A stretch of DNA of 64,000 nucleotides. It comes from Notospermus geniculatus (Eukaryota; Nemertea; Pilidiophora; Heteronemertea; Lineidae). The stretch spans positions 171,744 to 235,743 of the forward strand of contig NMRB01000205.1 of NCBI GenBank assembly GCA_002633025.1, written 5' to 3'. The notes under the pieces were generated by a model. It worked only from the letters and a program-made list of their open reading frames with translations. It did not search any database and was not told the origin of the DNA. The translations under genes and the position numbers were made by a program. Below are positions 52,424-63,884 of the stretch, piece by piece (position 1 is the stretch's first letter; the number at the start of each line of letters is the position of its first letter).

Positions 52424-53506
52424 AGGGGCCGTCTCAAAACTGTTTTGATGCCAAAAAAGACGAAGTGATTTCGGCTGGGGAAGGGGCATCCTCTTGCAAC
52501 AGGTCCTCTAAAACGCGCTCCCCTATTCGCACGTCCGAGGCCCTGTTGAAATTGGCGCCTTTTCGCGTGGAACTAGCGACAGAAAATCTGTCGCTGAATA
52601 CAACCAATCACAGCGAAGCTTCTCTCCCGCCATGGTCACTTCCAAATATGGTGGTTTCAAACATTCCTCGATTCGCTGACAAACTCGCTGGATTTTTTAA
52701 TATTCCTGAATTAACTTCGCGTAAAACTGGTTGTCATGGATTATCTAGATAATGGGTAAGTACCGACGGGTTCAAAACACGAAGATATGATCCAGTTCAT
52801 GTGTTTGGGGCAGCTATCATTCCGACAGCATGCATAAATTATGGAATGAGATGCATTGCTATGAGACTGGTACCCGCTAACTCATAACACCAGATATATG
52901 TGCATACGTTACGGCACTAGGCGCGACGTCTGCCCATTACATCAAGTGGCGATCCCCCACTGCATTGCATGGTTTATTCGTGAATTACCAGTTGGCGAGT
53001 ACACATGAGGGAACAGCCCTCTTCCCCATCAAAACGGGGTGGGTTTCCCCAGGGCATTGTAACGCGCTATGCAGAGTGGAAATGCCCTGGGTTCCCAGGA
53101 TGGGGAAGGGGGTTCTCGATCTGGGGAAGCCCACTTCATCTTTTTTGAAAAAATTGGCATCACTCTTTTTTACAGGAGAATGACTTTTTATATGCACTCT
53201 TCAGAAAGGAACAAGGTTCTGGCTACATGGGCCTATTATGGACTGTATGAGTCAGAGTATAAACGTCCCTACATTGATGAAGCTATTAGGGAGGTTTCGC
53301 AAGCGCCCGGTTAGCCCGTAAGACGACGTTTATCTATTGTTTGGGCATACTCACACAATAGATAAACGTCGTCGTAGGGCCTAACCGGGCGCTTGCGAAA
53401 CCTCCCTAATGTCAAGTGCCACTTTATCTTTTAAAGGGGGAGAGGCAGGGAAAAAATGAAGCCACTTCGTCTTTTTTGGCATCAATGAAATTTTGAGACG
53501 GCCCCT
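52424..53506. mobile_element. AGGGGCCGTCTCAAAA-ended element, long copy with nested MITE
   Basis: AGGGGCCGTCTCAAAA and TTTTGAGACGGCCCCT are the ends; subterminal GATGCCAAAAAAGACGAAGTG is mirrored near 53468-53488. The interior includes the hairpin CCCAGGGCATT...AATGCCCTGGG (53049-53095) and the nested foldback at 53285-53410. The 95-codon frame at 52465 is unassigned. 19198-19670 is a shorter relative. Confidence 0.7.
53285..53410. mobile_element. 126-bp foldback ATTAGGGAGGTTTCGCAAGC, copy 3
   Basis: It has the same length as copy 1, with a handful of substitutions in the left arm (GCCCGTAAGACG for GGCCATACGACG). The right arm is essentially unchanged. Confidence 0.9.
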
Positions 53507-54880
53507 AAAATGATGACGTAAATGAGTATTACAGTTCAAACGAACAAAATGGACATTTTTAACAGGCACCGCTTATCCATTCTCTAATCAGAACTTCTAT
53601 ACAAATGACACGCAAGAAGCTGATTCAGGGATCTTGATACCATCTCTCTCGCAGTCTTTTAATTTTTACGGTTGGCAACACTTGATTGGTGTCAACATGT
53701 TGTCGGAAAGCATCCTCCCACAGCAGAGGTTTTTACCTCGCTCCTCTTCATCCACTCACACAAACCCCTGCTGAAATAGAACATCCAGTGAATCTGGTGT
53801 CGCTGTTCCATACTCCAGTTGCACTCACTGTTTGGCAGGACAACTTGGAGAATTACGAATTTCGTGGTTTTACCCCGTTTGACCTTAAAGTTTTGTGCTT
53901 TACAAATCACTTACATCTTTCCAAAATTGACTGAATTTTATCACAGAGGTTCTTCCTATGTATAGGAAAGATTATTTTTGATTGTTATTAAGAGTCATAA
54001 TTATTTAGTATTCACACCCTAAAATGCTGCATTCTGATTGTGCAATGGTTTTCTGACCGCCTCATGCTTGCCTGGGAGGCCCAATTTTAGCAGGGCTTTG
54101 TGTGGAGTGTATGAAGGGGAACGAGACCAAAGCCCTGCTGTGGGAGGATGTCGAAAAGAGTTATGGATCGGCAAGATGGAACATGTATAGTCTTGAACTG
54201 AAGTAAATTGACAGCTAAAATTTTCGGTTCCTCAGGAATGGAGGCTTTACGTTCAGCAGCGTTTATTACACGGCTGTTTGAGGCTTTTGAATCCTTATAA
54301 CCTCTTTAGGTTCTAGACGATGAAGTAATCTGTCTTACGTGTTTCTTTAGGTGTTTACATCGTTATTGGGCAATGAGAACGTTGCGTCATTGCTTGCTCA
54401 TTTGCATTTCAAACGACAAACTTTGTACACAATGGAAATTTCATAGCTTTCGTTTGTATATCTAAGCGCACTGATATTGGAAATATCAGAAATGCGAAAT
54501 TTGATTTGATGACCGCATGCTTTAGACAAAATATCAGTGCATGCTTTCCTATCATTCTATTTGCCAAATAACCATTTGTGAGGAAGCTATTGTGGTCAAA
54601 AAAAGTTAAGTACATATTTCACCATGAAAGAATACTCGGAGTAGAAAACGAATGATACAGCATCATGGCTGAATAAGTACCAATCCACAATATCAACATA
54701 CGAACTCGATCACGTTTGTGAATTTTCTGTTTTTTGCGCGCTCATTTTGTTGAGGAATTCAAGACCTGCGCCTTGTTCTTATATAAGTCTCAGAAAGTGA
54801 CGCGGTATTACTCGAACCGCGGTTAGTAATTGACAACAGGATGATCAATTCACTTCGATGGAGGCCCAAACAGCTGTGAT
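53507..54880. other. no recognisable feature
   Basis: This is a long plain stretch. AGGGCTTTGTGTGGAGTG and ACCAAAGCCCTGCTG (54092-54141) form a weak inverted pair. No gene is supported. Confidence 0.4.
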
Positions 54881-54990
54881 TAGGAAGGTTAGGGACCCAA
54901 ACGCTAAACGTAAACCTTACGACAACGTTGTTTTTCATACTACACATTCACCAGATTTTATACTGCATTTTCGGCACAACAACGCCTGAT
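54881..54990. mobile_element. AGGGAGGTTTAGAAATC family, diverged fragment
   Basis: TAGGAAGGTTAGGGACCCAAACG, CTTACGACAACGTTGTTTTTC and CACATTCACCAGATTTTATA correspond to the family in inverted order. The second terminus is missing. Confidence 0.55.
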
Positions 54991-55184
54991 AACACAAATA
55001 TCGCCAAAAATTCAAACGGGATTTTCTCAAAACGCTCAAGGGTGCCAGAGTGGCATCCGGCGGATTCTCAATCTCTGTCATTTGGAGATATCAAAAATGC
55101 AAAAAATTGCTGTTATCCAAAATCAGACACTTCTTCGTTCTGCGTCCAGACTACTGCTGCAATAGCGTCATTCTGCGTGCGACG

Positions 55185-55432
55185 TAGATCTATAGATTTA
55201 CGGTGTATATTAAACTTTGAAATCTATCGTTCGTTTCCACTTCGTAGATACGAAGTCGAAATTTAAAAATTCAAGATGCACCATAACTCTCTCGGTCTTA
55301 CATGATATGCTAAGAGACGCACTGGCAGCAGGGACATTTGTGGTACCAACCATCTCCAGAAATATTATAGGTCCTGGAAATGAAGTTGAATTTCGTAATT
55401 CGTAATTCGTCAGATTTGCAAAACCTCACTAA
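55185..55432. mobile_element. TAGTGAGGTTT family, left-truncated copy
   Basis: It matches the right half of 23940-24290 (ACGGTGTATATTAA, GACGCACTGGCAGCAGGGAC, TAGGTCCTGGAAATGAAGTT) and ends GATTTGCAAAACCTCACTA. It provides the empty site for the insertion at 48819-48941. Confidence 0.75.
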
Positions 55433-56103
55433 TATGCCTGATGAGGGCGAAGCAACGCATCGCATGCAGCAATATGCAAATTAGCTTGCCCTCCATCCAC
55501 CAATTAAAAACACGGTAACACTACATGTAATGCATGTCAAGTTCAAACGAATTCGCCAATTAGATCTCTTGGAAGAAACCCCTTCGTATTTACACGAAAT
55601 CATGATCAGCGGTGAGTAGACTTACGGAAATCGATCGCATCATAAAGGAAAAATTGCTTCACCCCTTTAGAAATTCTTATATAAACAAGACCCGGTGTTG
55701 GTGATATACGGTCACAATCCGTCGCCATGACGTTGGCACTTTGTCACCGTCAAGGAAAAATGAAACACTACTTATCAGTTTTTCATGGCCTCACACGATC
55801 ATTCCCCGACAATCGTATACCTATGAATCAATGCGGATCGCAGCAATTTCATACCGGTATAGGAGATTCTCGGTGTCTGCCTTGAGCGAATCGCAGTAGA
55901 AATTATCATCGGTGTCTTACCGATGTGGTACTCGCTGCTAAATCGATCGATTGATGATCACGGTTCATCGGGAGTAGAGTGTTCAACGCTGAAGAGCGCG
56001 GTGTCGCAGTGGCATGAGCGTCGGAGTCATGATCGGGAGTTCTATTCGCTTCGTACCTTCGTTGTGACCTTCGTACCCTTTGAAAGAATCAAGTTGGGTA
56101 ACC
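55433..56103. other. no recognisable feature
   Basis: No repeat or gene is supported. Confidence 0.35.
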
Positions 56104-56379
56104 AGGGCCGTAGCTAGCTTTTTGCTGGGGGGGGGGCACTTTAAGCAGATGAGCCCAACGGACGTGGGCTTCGCCTTCCGACGCCGAAAACGGGTGGTCT
56201 GGGGGGCCTCCCCTAGAAAAATTTTGAAAGTTAGAAGCTCTGTGATGCGATTTGAGGTCAAGTTCCTGCACTCTAGCTAAGACATGAACAAAAATAGTGA
56301 TCTTTTATCACATTTGATTTTGCAGAATTTGCCGGGGGGGGGGGGCATTTGCCCCCTGTCCCTATGCTACTACGGGCCT
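56104..56379. mobile_element. AGGGCCGTAGCTAGC-ended element with G runs
   Basis: AGGGCCGTAGCTAGC and GCTACTACGGGCCT are imperfect inverted ends. Runs of 9-13 G lie just inside each end (about 56128 and 56333). Elements opening GGGCCGTAGC followed by G runs are, from memory, widespread in marine invertebrates. Confidence 0.6.
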
Positions 56380-57148
56380 AGTAACGCTGAATGACCTACT
56401 CCTTGAGTTCCCTAGATACGTTTCTGGAGAGACTGGGGTGTACATGTAAAGTCGGTTGACCACTCTGATTGCAGCTCGTTGGAAAATAACAGTTTTATCG
56501 CCGACGCAACAGTCCTGGGCGAACGCGTCAGTGGGTTTAGGCCTTCTAACTCGGCCGAATTTGATCAAATTTTTTGAATTTGCCAATTTAACACCGACGA
56601 CTTTCAAACAATCATCTATCAGTTTAGGAAATTACAAACATCATTAAAAATTTGATGACCTCGAAAAATATCCGTTCTTCATCCTTTTTGAGAAATCATG
56701 TGATTCTGTTCGGACAGAAGTCAACGCGACGACCTCCCGTTAATAATTGATTAAACCCTTTAACTTCATGAATAATTGAGCTATGTATTGGAAGACGATT
56801 TCTTTGCCTACAACATTTTGGCGATCGGAAATGCCCAAGGTGGAGAATTGGAAGTTGTGCATATCCATCTGCATATCGTCTTGAAATCCTAGGCAGTTTG
56901 GTGTTCCTCAAACATGTCAAACGTTTCTGGTCTGGCGGGTACCCGTTAATGTTTCCGATCTGGGGATACTCTTGATGAAGAGATCCTATACTCCCGTGGC
57001 TGGTGGCCGTGATATGTCCGTGTCAATTTCATTGTTAACTGAAACGCAGAACTAAAAATATGACGAATAAAAAGGACATCGGTGACGATAAAAAAGGTGT
57101 CAACGTTGGCGACAGAAGACACATAGCAATTCGTACATGTTGGTTATG
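56380..57148. other. no recognisable feature
   Basis: No repeat or gene is supported. Confidence 0.35.
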
Positions 57149-57640
57149 TACAGTCTTTATCATAAGTTTATCTCCACCTGATACTTTGAATATTTCAAAT
57201 ACTACTGGGCCAAGTTTAACAAGGTTTGTCGTTCCATATGAAAATACATCTTGTTGGTCATATTTCTGCGTCAAAATTTTGGAAATTTGGAAATATCGAA
57301 ATTCTGTAATAGCTCATCAGAAACCCCCCTGAAAATCAACATTTTTATTATGTAATTTTTTGTGACTTTTGTTGCAGTTTTGATAGAGTGGAACATTCTG
57401 AGGATTTGGGCGTCAATCATGGCAGTGTTTAGTGGGTCTATATCAACTGAACACTTGGGAGGATAGGTTGGGTGCGACTCCTGTGATCGTGCTGTGTTTA
57501 CGAACACAAGAGTATTTTGAATATTCAACTTGATATCTGAACTGACGAACCGTGCTGCTGACGGAAAACGCTCAGACGTCCTTTCTGAATTGAGGATGTC
57601 ATCACCGGAACAAAAGTAACTTAAAAACAAATTTAAGACA
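57149..57640. mobile_element. Tc1/mariner-like TACAGTC family, decayed copy
   Basis: TACAGTCTTTATCA.AAG, TCCACCTGATACTTTGAATA, TTCCATATGAAAATACATCTT and TTTGGAAATTTGGAAATATC follow the left arm of 30262-30756. AGAGTGGAACATTCTGAGGAT follows it inverted. The right terminus is not found. Confidence 0.6.
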
Positions 57641-58073
57641 AAAGATAGTTAAATAGATTTCCATAATCTTAGAAAGTAATTACCGGGCCCCTGTTTTTCG
57701 CTGCAGGAAGCCAAAGTATTCGTAGACGCAGCGTCGTTAAAATTGTATCGACGGATCAGCTAGTGATACCAACTCCGTGATACAAGTTGAATTGTGTATC
57801 GCTAGCTGTAACAAATCAGAAATGGGATATTGCACCACAACTATAATATTTCGATGTAACGCCCCGAGGCGACTCTTAGTAGGAAATTACTAGCCTTTAA
57901 TGTGGGTAGTATTTTTACCTTGATCGACAAGTGGCTAATTATTTCTTAAATCATCTGCTAGTTCAATTACTATTGACTATGGTCTATTTAACCTTTTGCA
58001 GTTATCTTATTTCAGATTCATAATTATTATCTGCAAAAGGAAAGTGCAAGGCTTACGAGTCATTAGCATGTGC
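57641..58073. other. no recognisable feature
   Basis: No repeat or gene is supported. Confidence 0.35.
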
Positions 58074-58140
58074 AGACCTACATGTACCCAAAAATTGAAC
58101 ACAAAAGGCGGCACACAAAATGATATAATAAAAGGAATCG

Positions 58141-58202
58141 TCCTCCAGAAATTTCGCAAATTTTCGCCCCCAACCGGGGTCTTCTTCAGTCAGGCTGGCA
58201 CT
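58141..58202 (-). ncRNA. hammerhead-like motif, minus strand
   Basis: Minus-strand order: CTGAAGA (58183-58189), an extra A, GACCCC-GGTT-GGGGGC, GAAA (58162-58165), stem III ATTT-GCG-AAAT, then TTTCTGG. CTGA is duplicated just before the core (CTGACTGAAGA), and CCAG/CTGG could form stem I. The stem II closing pair is changed to G-C from G-C/T-A mixing. The core is conserved but activity is uncertain. Confidence 0.45.
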
Positions 58203-58261
58203 TTCAAGTCGAGCTACCAGAAGTGTTGGGATCCAGCTCATTACACTTCTGGTAGTTCGAC

Positions 58262-58322
58262 TTGAAAGTGCCAGCCTAAAGAAGACCCCAGTTGGGGTCG
58301 AACATTTGCGAAATTTCTGGAG
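58262..58322 (+). ncRNA. hammerhead-like motif, plus strand, mutated core
   Basis: CTAAAGA replaces CTGAAGA and GAAC replaces GAAA around the intact GACCCC-AGTT-GGGGTC hairpin. Both changes hit conserved catalytic positions, so this arm should be inactive. Confidence 0.5.
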
Positions 58323-58354
58323 GACGACTCCTTTTATTGTAGACCTACATGTAC

Positions 58355-58654
58355 ATATCTAAATGCACGCTATTTATTTATAGATGAATAAAGCCTAGTT
58401 GTTCATCTATGTTCGTTAATTATAGACCCTTCCTATCAGTGGCTAATGTTGGAACTAACATTGTTCCCTTTGACATCATCATCAAAGGAATTCAAGAACT
58501 GGAATTCGTTGTGTGGCGATTTGAACGGTGAGAATTTCCTCATTCTACGTCAGCTTTGAACACCAAGCGCCACATTATAGAAGTGGTGCAGAGGCTATGC
58601 AGCTACGTCATAATCCTTGCATAATTAGCTCATTCATGCATAATTAGTCATGGA
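58355..58654. other. no recognisable feature
   Basis: No gene or paired repeat is supported. Confidence 0.35.
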
Positions 58655-58664
58655 TCTGGAGGGA

Positions 58665-58770
58665 TGATATATAGGAAGTCAACTTCCAAAATTTCGCGTA
58701 ATTTTGGAAGTTGACTTCCTATATACATGTATCATCATTTTGTGTGTCGACTTTTGTGCTCTCGCTTTGG
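58665..58770 (+). mobile_element. truncated hammerhead-family copy starting near the cleavage site
   Basis: Perfect 25-bp arms (58669-58693 and 58700-58724) around TCGCGT carry GGAAGTTGACTTCC, the sequence that follows the ribozyme in 8155-8419. The family tail (ATCATTTTGTGTGTCGACTT) follows. The ribozyme core is missing. TCTGGAGGGA at 58655-58664 and 58771-58780 may be a 10-bp target repeat. Confidence 0.6.
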
Positions 58771-58780
58771 TCTGGAGGGA

Positions 58781-60017
58781 AATATAATTTTACATTACAA
58801 ATAAATTAGAAAAGGTAATTGCTAATTTTCACGCCTGATAAACAAATTAAATGCAAAATTTTGGGAAAAGGTGTGGTTTTATTCTCTAGTGCATTTACCA
58901 GAAAGTTGTAATGATTTAAGAAGTACATGTAGTCAACAAAATTTTTAAGACGTAGGCAACAAAATATTTTGCTTTTGGTTTGTTTACATTTTTGGTGGTA
59001 CCTCCCATAGAGAGTGAATCTCGCCTCCAGGCAAAGCCGTGCTCCAGCCATATGCAAAACCTGTGCACATATGCGAACGTAAACACTGCGAACGAGGTTC
59101 CATTAAAAATTTGTTAAAATGGGTTAATGACATTTTCAAATTCAGTCGGTCAAAATGTACATTTTGTATTATTCACATTGATTTCGAAGCGGCAGATTTT
59201 GCAGAATACGCCTCCGATGTTTGGCTGTCTAATGCATTTCCCATTAGACTAAAATCCTTCTTTCGCCTTTTTCTCAAAACGGCACTTGATTTGAGGACAT
59301 GTCAACAAACCCCGCGAGCGATTTGCTTTAAATTCAGTAATTTCTAACAAACCTTCCATCCAATATGGCGGCATAAACTAAGGGTTAAACAGCAAGTGAC
59401 ATCACGTGCATACCCTCTATAGTGTGTTTTCGCACGGCCAGGTTAATCCTTCGAACTATCGTTGTTGCAGTCTGATCGACGTGAAAGGCGAATGACGGTG
59501 ATTGACCCTACACGATAGAATTCAATTAACTTGGTGAATAAAAATGTAAAAAGAGGAGTAATCAAGGACCGAGGTCAGTTTTGTGGCTTATTTTGGGCAA
59601 CCGTGCAATAAAAAAAAACAATTCGATCAAGCTTGACTTATTTCTGCAGCCAGATTTTGAGTTCCGGGTTCCCAACCTCGTTACCACTGTCTGTCTTCCC
59701 TTCTAATTCAACCTCGCTCCTCTGCTCGTCAGAGACCATGGAAACAGAATTTCATGGCAAATTTGAAGAATCGTGAAATTCGGCATTTGTTGCCAACTTC
59801 TAGATCGCTTCACGGCACCGTGTAGGGTTGTAGCAGCGTTTGAATTGTGTATCAAGGGCTTAAGAAGCCTTAATCGCAGAAGTTAAGCCCTGGGGACGAG
59901 ACTGGGGGATTCCCAGAAGGAAGCATGCATTGTTGTAAAACCCACTGAGTAGATAGATACTTTCTTTTCAATATTACTGAAACAAAAGTTACCAAAATCA
60001 TCAAACACTGACATCGC
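58781..60017. other. no recognisable feature
   Basis: A 102-codon plus-strand frame (59039-59347) has ordinary amino-acid content but no family I recognise and no splice context. No repeats were found. Confidence 0.4.
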
Positions 60018-60179
60018 CGTTACGAAAATGTGACACGTGTAAGTGACATTACCAGGTGGTAATGGGCAAATTTTACCAATTTTTGGTGTATTTTTCAATT
60101 TTTACACATTTTTTGTGTAAAATTCACCCATTACCACGTGGTTGTAATGTCATTTACACGTGTCACATTTTTGTAAGGG
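60018..60179. mobile_element. foldback MITE, TACGAAAATGTGACACGTGTAA arms
   Basis: TGTGACACGTGTAA.TGACATTACCA and TGTAATGTCATTTACACGTGTCACA are mirrored; the centre is TTTTT/ACAC-rich. It directly precedes the minisatellite. Confidence 0.75.
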
Positions 60180-60183
60180 CGAG

Positions 60184-60585
60184 TATAGCAAGAACAGACA
60201 TCGCAGTATATCATAGTACAGACATCGCAGTGTATCAGTAGTACAGACATCGCAGTAGGCCTATATCAAGTACAGACACTGCAGTACATCAGTTACAGAC
60301 ATCGCATTATATCAAGCACAGACATCGCAGTATATCAAGTCTCTACAGACATAGCAGTATGTCAAGTACACACATAGCAGTAGGCCTAGGCCTATATCAA
60401 GTACATGCATCGCAGTATATCAAGCACAGACATCGCAGTACCGGTATATCAAGTACAGACATCGCAGAATAGGCCTATCAAGTACAGACATCGCAGTATA
60501 GGTCTATCAAGTACAGACATCGCAGTGTACCAAGTAGACATCGCAGTTCTCAAAGTACAGACCTCGCAGTATATCAAACGTGCAA
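60184..60585 (+). repeat. minisatellite, GTACAGACATCGCAGTATATCAA units
   Basis: About sixteen units of roughly 22-32 bp are built on ACAGACATCGCAGTA, some with TAGGCCTA inserted. Unit length varies, so no frame is kept. Confidence 0.9.
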
Positions 60586-61141
60586 AAACAATGCGTCTTG
60601 AGTGCTCAGTTACACCAAATGTACCTGGTCGTATCGTTGTCGCAGACGGCTGGCTATCTCACCACCTTATTAAACATTTCAAGCATATTTTCCGATACGT
60701 GATATGATTGTGTCCGTGTGTATCATCAGATGAAACGCGGGTTGCAATTATGATACCCGCCATTGATTCTTCCCATTCCGATATTTCGCCATCCTACACC
60801 GATATCAAAAGCGTTTTACGCGGTCAAACGGTCATCCGATGATACAGTAGCAATAGCCACAGTTGCAAGCGATATCCCTGGCGTTATCTTTCAAATCGTT
60901 GTACATTTTACATGTGCATGTCTATAGAATCATTACATGTGTAATACGTACATGTAGTATCTATACCGCTAACTCCCCCGTGGTTTCTGATCGAAATGGC
61001 ACCATTTTCACAGAGAATGACATGGAGGTAGTCCTTTAGTGGGTGGCATTATATTTTTTACCCCTTATGCCATCCTCTGGCCACAGGCATCCTGTGAGTA
61101 TGTGCTCGCCACGAGTATCATGCTAGTTAGTAGTAATGATT
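60586..61141. other. no recognisable feature
   Basis: Several ACATGTA words occur at 60900-60960. No gene is supported. Confidence 0.35.
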
Positions 61142-61154
61142 GTAGCTGATTCCC

Positions 61155-61249
61155 AAAAGTTAGAAAATCTCCTTTTACTTCGAGATTTGTAGTACATTTA
61201 GATCCGGAATGCTGTACAAACCTCAAGTAAAAGCGTTTGCTAACTTTTT
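61155..61249. mobile_element. AAAAGTTAGCAAATGCTTTTACTT foldback
   Basis: CAAAAGTTAGAAAATCTCCTT pairs with AAGCGTTTGCTAACTTTT, and the inner CTTCGAGATTTGTA pairs with TACAAACCTCAAG. It is related to the foldback inside R1/R2 and to the mini-foldbacks in 21589-22127. Confidence 0.7.
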
Positions 61250-61423
61250 TTAAAGCCGCACTGTAGCCTATTCAATTCAGAAAGTGCTACGTCCGCGACG
61301 TTAATAGTGTAGTGTAAAACGTACTATGTTATATCTGAATACATTAGAGCTCTGCCTGCAGTTTTTGCATTGTGTGCCGAAAACTGTACCTTGATTCGTT
61401 GAAGTACGTATCAGGCAAGCAAT

Positions 61424-61727
61424 AGGGAGGTTTAGAAATCAAACGATAAACGTAAACGTTAACGACTTTGGGGAGGTTTCGAAATCAAACGATAAACCAA
61501 AACTTTACGACAATGTTATTTATCATACTACACATTAACCAGATTTTGCATTGCATTTTCGGTACAAAAATAAAGTTGTCGTAAACGTTTACGTTTATCG
61601 TTTGATTTCGAAACCTCCCTAATGTTACTTTGAACCGAAAATGCAATATAAAATCTGGTTAATGTGTAGTACGAAAAATAACGTTGTCCTAAAGTTTTTC
61701 GTTTATCATTTGATTTCGAAACCTCCG
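61424..61727. mobile_element. AGGGAGGTTTAGAAATC element split by a second copy
   Basis: The outer left part (61424-61469) ends at GTTAACGACTTT. The outer right part resumes at TGTTACTTTGAACCG and ends ATTTCGAAACCTCC (61727). The inner copy lies between. Confidence 0.8.
61470..61620. mobile_element. AGGGAGGTTTAGAAATC family, nested copy in reverse
   Basis: A complete element from GGGGAGGTTTCGAAATC to GATTTCGAAACCTCCCT, with its centre (CATTAACCAGATTTTGCATT) in the opposite orientation to the host copy. Confidence 0.8.
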
Positions 61728-61991
61728 TATTTTGGCGACATTCACGAAACTATGATACCTCCACCTGCATTTTCCAAATACCATAAAATTCAATACAGAG
61801 GGGCTTTAACCACTGCAGTCATTGATACCCGAAAGCTATCATACTGGCACAGCTTCAAAGCGCTTCACATCATTAAATAAACTCAGTATCTCCAAAAACG
61901 TTTCCTTGAGCGTAAAATTTGATCCCGTCTGACTTGTTGAGAGTGTAAATTGGCGATTTCAATGGGAAATCTCCTTCCCTTTATCCATTGT

Positions 61992-62072
61992 CTAACTTGG
62001 TTCCATGGGCTTCGACGGTGGCGCTGACTGGTAGAATCAGCGCCACGTCGGACGTCCAAGGAACCAGGTTAT
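61992..62072. repeat. hairpin with GTGGCGCTGA stem
   Basis: TAACTTGGTTCC pairs with GGAACCAGGTTA, and GTGGCGCTGA with TCAGCGCCAC around a short loop. No second copy was seen; it could be a small MITE. Confidence 0.6.
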
Positions 62073-62079
62073 GGCTGCG

Positions 62080-63404
62080 AGAATCGTTACCTACTGCTGT
62101 TCAAACTGCGTACAAAAACTTGGAATACCATGCCGAAGTATGAAATTAATACAGGTTGGAGATTGATAGTTTCTTCGTCTATTCAGTTTTGCTGGTTTTA
62201 TGCAGGCAAGTATTTATGGAGTTATGGCGATGTTTTTAACAACGCTCTACTCCAAATGACCTCCAATTCTGTGTGGAGGACGAAATTTCTTAAATGATTT
62301 CTCTTCACTCGTTTGCTTTATGCCAAAATAAATTACACTAATGGAAAGCTCAATGTCTTAGCTAAACACTGATATACACATGTATGGTTTATGTGGTGGT
62401 TGAATTTGAACGGTCTTCTCGATAAACGCAATTTTGTGCGAGGTGTCCGATTTCTCGAATGGGGTACTCGAGAAGCCTCGTCGAGGGCCCCGATCGCCTA
62501 TTATTTTCCCGCGCGCAAAATAAATCTGCTGTAGAAAAGGACCTTTGCGGGTCGACTGACCTGGTGAAGCAATCTAGATGTTGGCAACATATCTTATTTG
62601 AGATTCCTAAAATTTTGAGTTCAAGCATCTGTGAATTCTTATAATGAAATTTGTCTCATGTTTCCATACCTCATTACTGAAAGCACCGGTTTAACGATAG
62701 TTTATTTCGTTTTTCTTTTCCTTTTTTGTTTTTTTCAACTTTCTGCTGAGTTTTTATGCTTTTTTGAAAATAGTTGTCTGGATTTACTTAATAATTGAAT
62801 TGAATTCACTTCCCATATTAAACAAAAAAGTGGCGTTCGGTCAATAGACTTTTCTCTTTGCGTACCGGGTACCTTTAAAGAAATAATGAATAGAGAACGT
62901 TGTACTTCTACATGTAACACTGGCTTTTTTTCTTGATATAGGGTAAAGTCGTCACGAACCTAAATACATGTACAGGATTTGATTTGGTGAAAAAAATTGT
63001 CTCGTTCGCCGCGTCTCCGACAAATCCCACGCCTGTTGCAAATGCTGCTTGCGTGTGACGACCGCAAATCAAGCAACCGACGCCGTGTTATTCACCTACG
63101 AAACCATTTACCAGAATATTCCTTCTGGGCTGAATAGTAAAAACGTGTTTTTGTCTTTAGCTTCCGTTACATTTTAGTTTAGTTTGATCATTAAATTTTT
63201 CGTTGGCAGTTTTTCTTAGTGGAGGTAAACGAAATATAATATTTGATGGCGGAATTTTTATCATAATCGCCCCGAGTCTGAAACTGTTTTCGACACGACG
63301 ATTCCTGGTGAAAAACGCAAAGATTGTCAGCAGGTTTTAGATCGAGAAACCCGTATCGTTAAATGTTATGACCTTGAAGACAATGACCTTGGGTTGACCT
63401 TGGT
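62080..63404. other. no recognisable feature
   Basis: GACCTTGAAGACAATGACCTTGGG near 63371 is an isolated TGACCTT-rich tract. No gene or paired repeat is supported. Confidence 0.4.
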
Positions 63405-63792
63405 TTCTGGTTCCACTCCAGATGGCGCTTGCTGTGGTGAGATTCGTAGGTCAGGTAGAGAGGTTTAGAAATCAAAACGTTAACGACAACGTTATTTTTG
63501 TAGCGAAAATTCAATATAAACTCTGGCTAATGTATAGTATGAAACGTTGTCGTATTAAGTTTACGTTTATCGTTTGATTTCTGAACCTCCCTATTGAAGA
63601 CTTCCGACCGGAACTGCCCGGTGACGTCATTTCCGGTTATTTCATGATGCTGTATTTGCGTAATCAGCGACCGGAAGTAAACAAGGGGTTTCTCCAGCCT
63701 GTTCTATTTTTAGAGGGATTTTCAATGGTGTGTACCTGACCTACGTATCTCACCACAACATGCGCCATCTGGAGTAGGCCGGTAGAACCAGA
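63405..63792. mobile_element. foldback element interrupted by a nested MITE
   Basis: CTGGTTCCACTCCAGATGGCGC and GCGCCATCTGGAGTAGGCC.GTAGAACCAG are the outer arms, continuing to TGAGATTCGTAGGTCAGGTA and TACCTGACCTACGTATCTCA. The nested copy at 63457-63592 sits at a TA just inside the left arm. Confidence 0.75.
63457..63592. mobile_element. AGGGAGGTTTAGAAATC family, nested copy
   Basis: AGAGAGGTTTAGAAATC to GATTTCTGAACCTCCCT, flanked by TA on each side. It is slightly shorter than the 151-bp copy because of small internal deletions. Confidence 0.8.
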
Positions 63793-63884
63793 CTAAAGCC
63801 CCCGTCACAATGTACTGTGGCGACGTGGACGGGCGAATCCCCGCGAACTAGAATGAAATGGTCCATGGACCATGTACAGTCATT

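Larger units (their letters stand above)
58088..58340. mobile_element. hammerhead-bearing foldback flanked by 14-bp repeats
   Basis: AGACCTACATGTAC occurs at 58074-58087 and 58341-58354, immediately around the 253-bp element. The two arms (about 58127-58225 and 58242-58340) pair throughout, from ATAATAAAAGGAATCGTCC to GGACGACTCCTTTTATTG, around a short GGATCCAGCTCATT spacer. Each arm contains a ribozyme-like core, in opposed orientation. The extra left end is the family tail (CACACAAAATGA on this strand). Confidence 0.7.

Noticed and set aside
60184-60585. CRISPR-like array of repeats and spacers
   Set aside because: The spacers are not unique and the unit lengths vary; it is a eukaryotic minisatellite.
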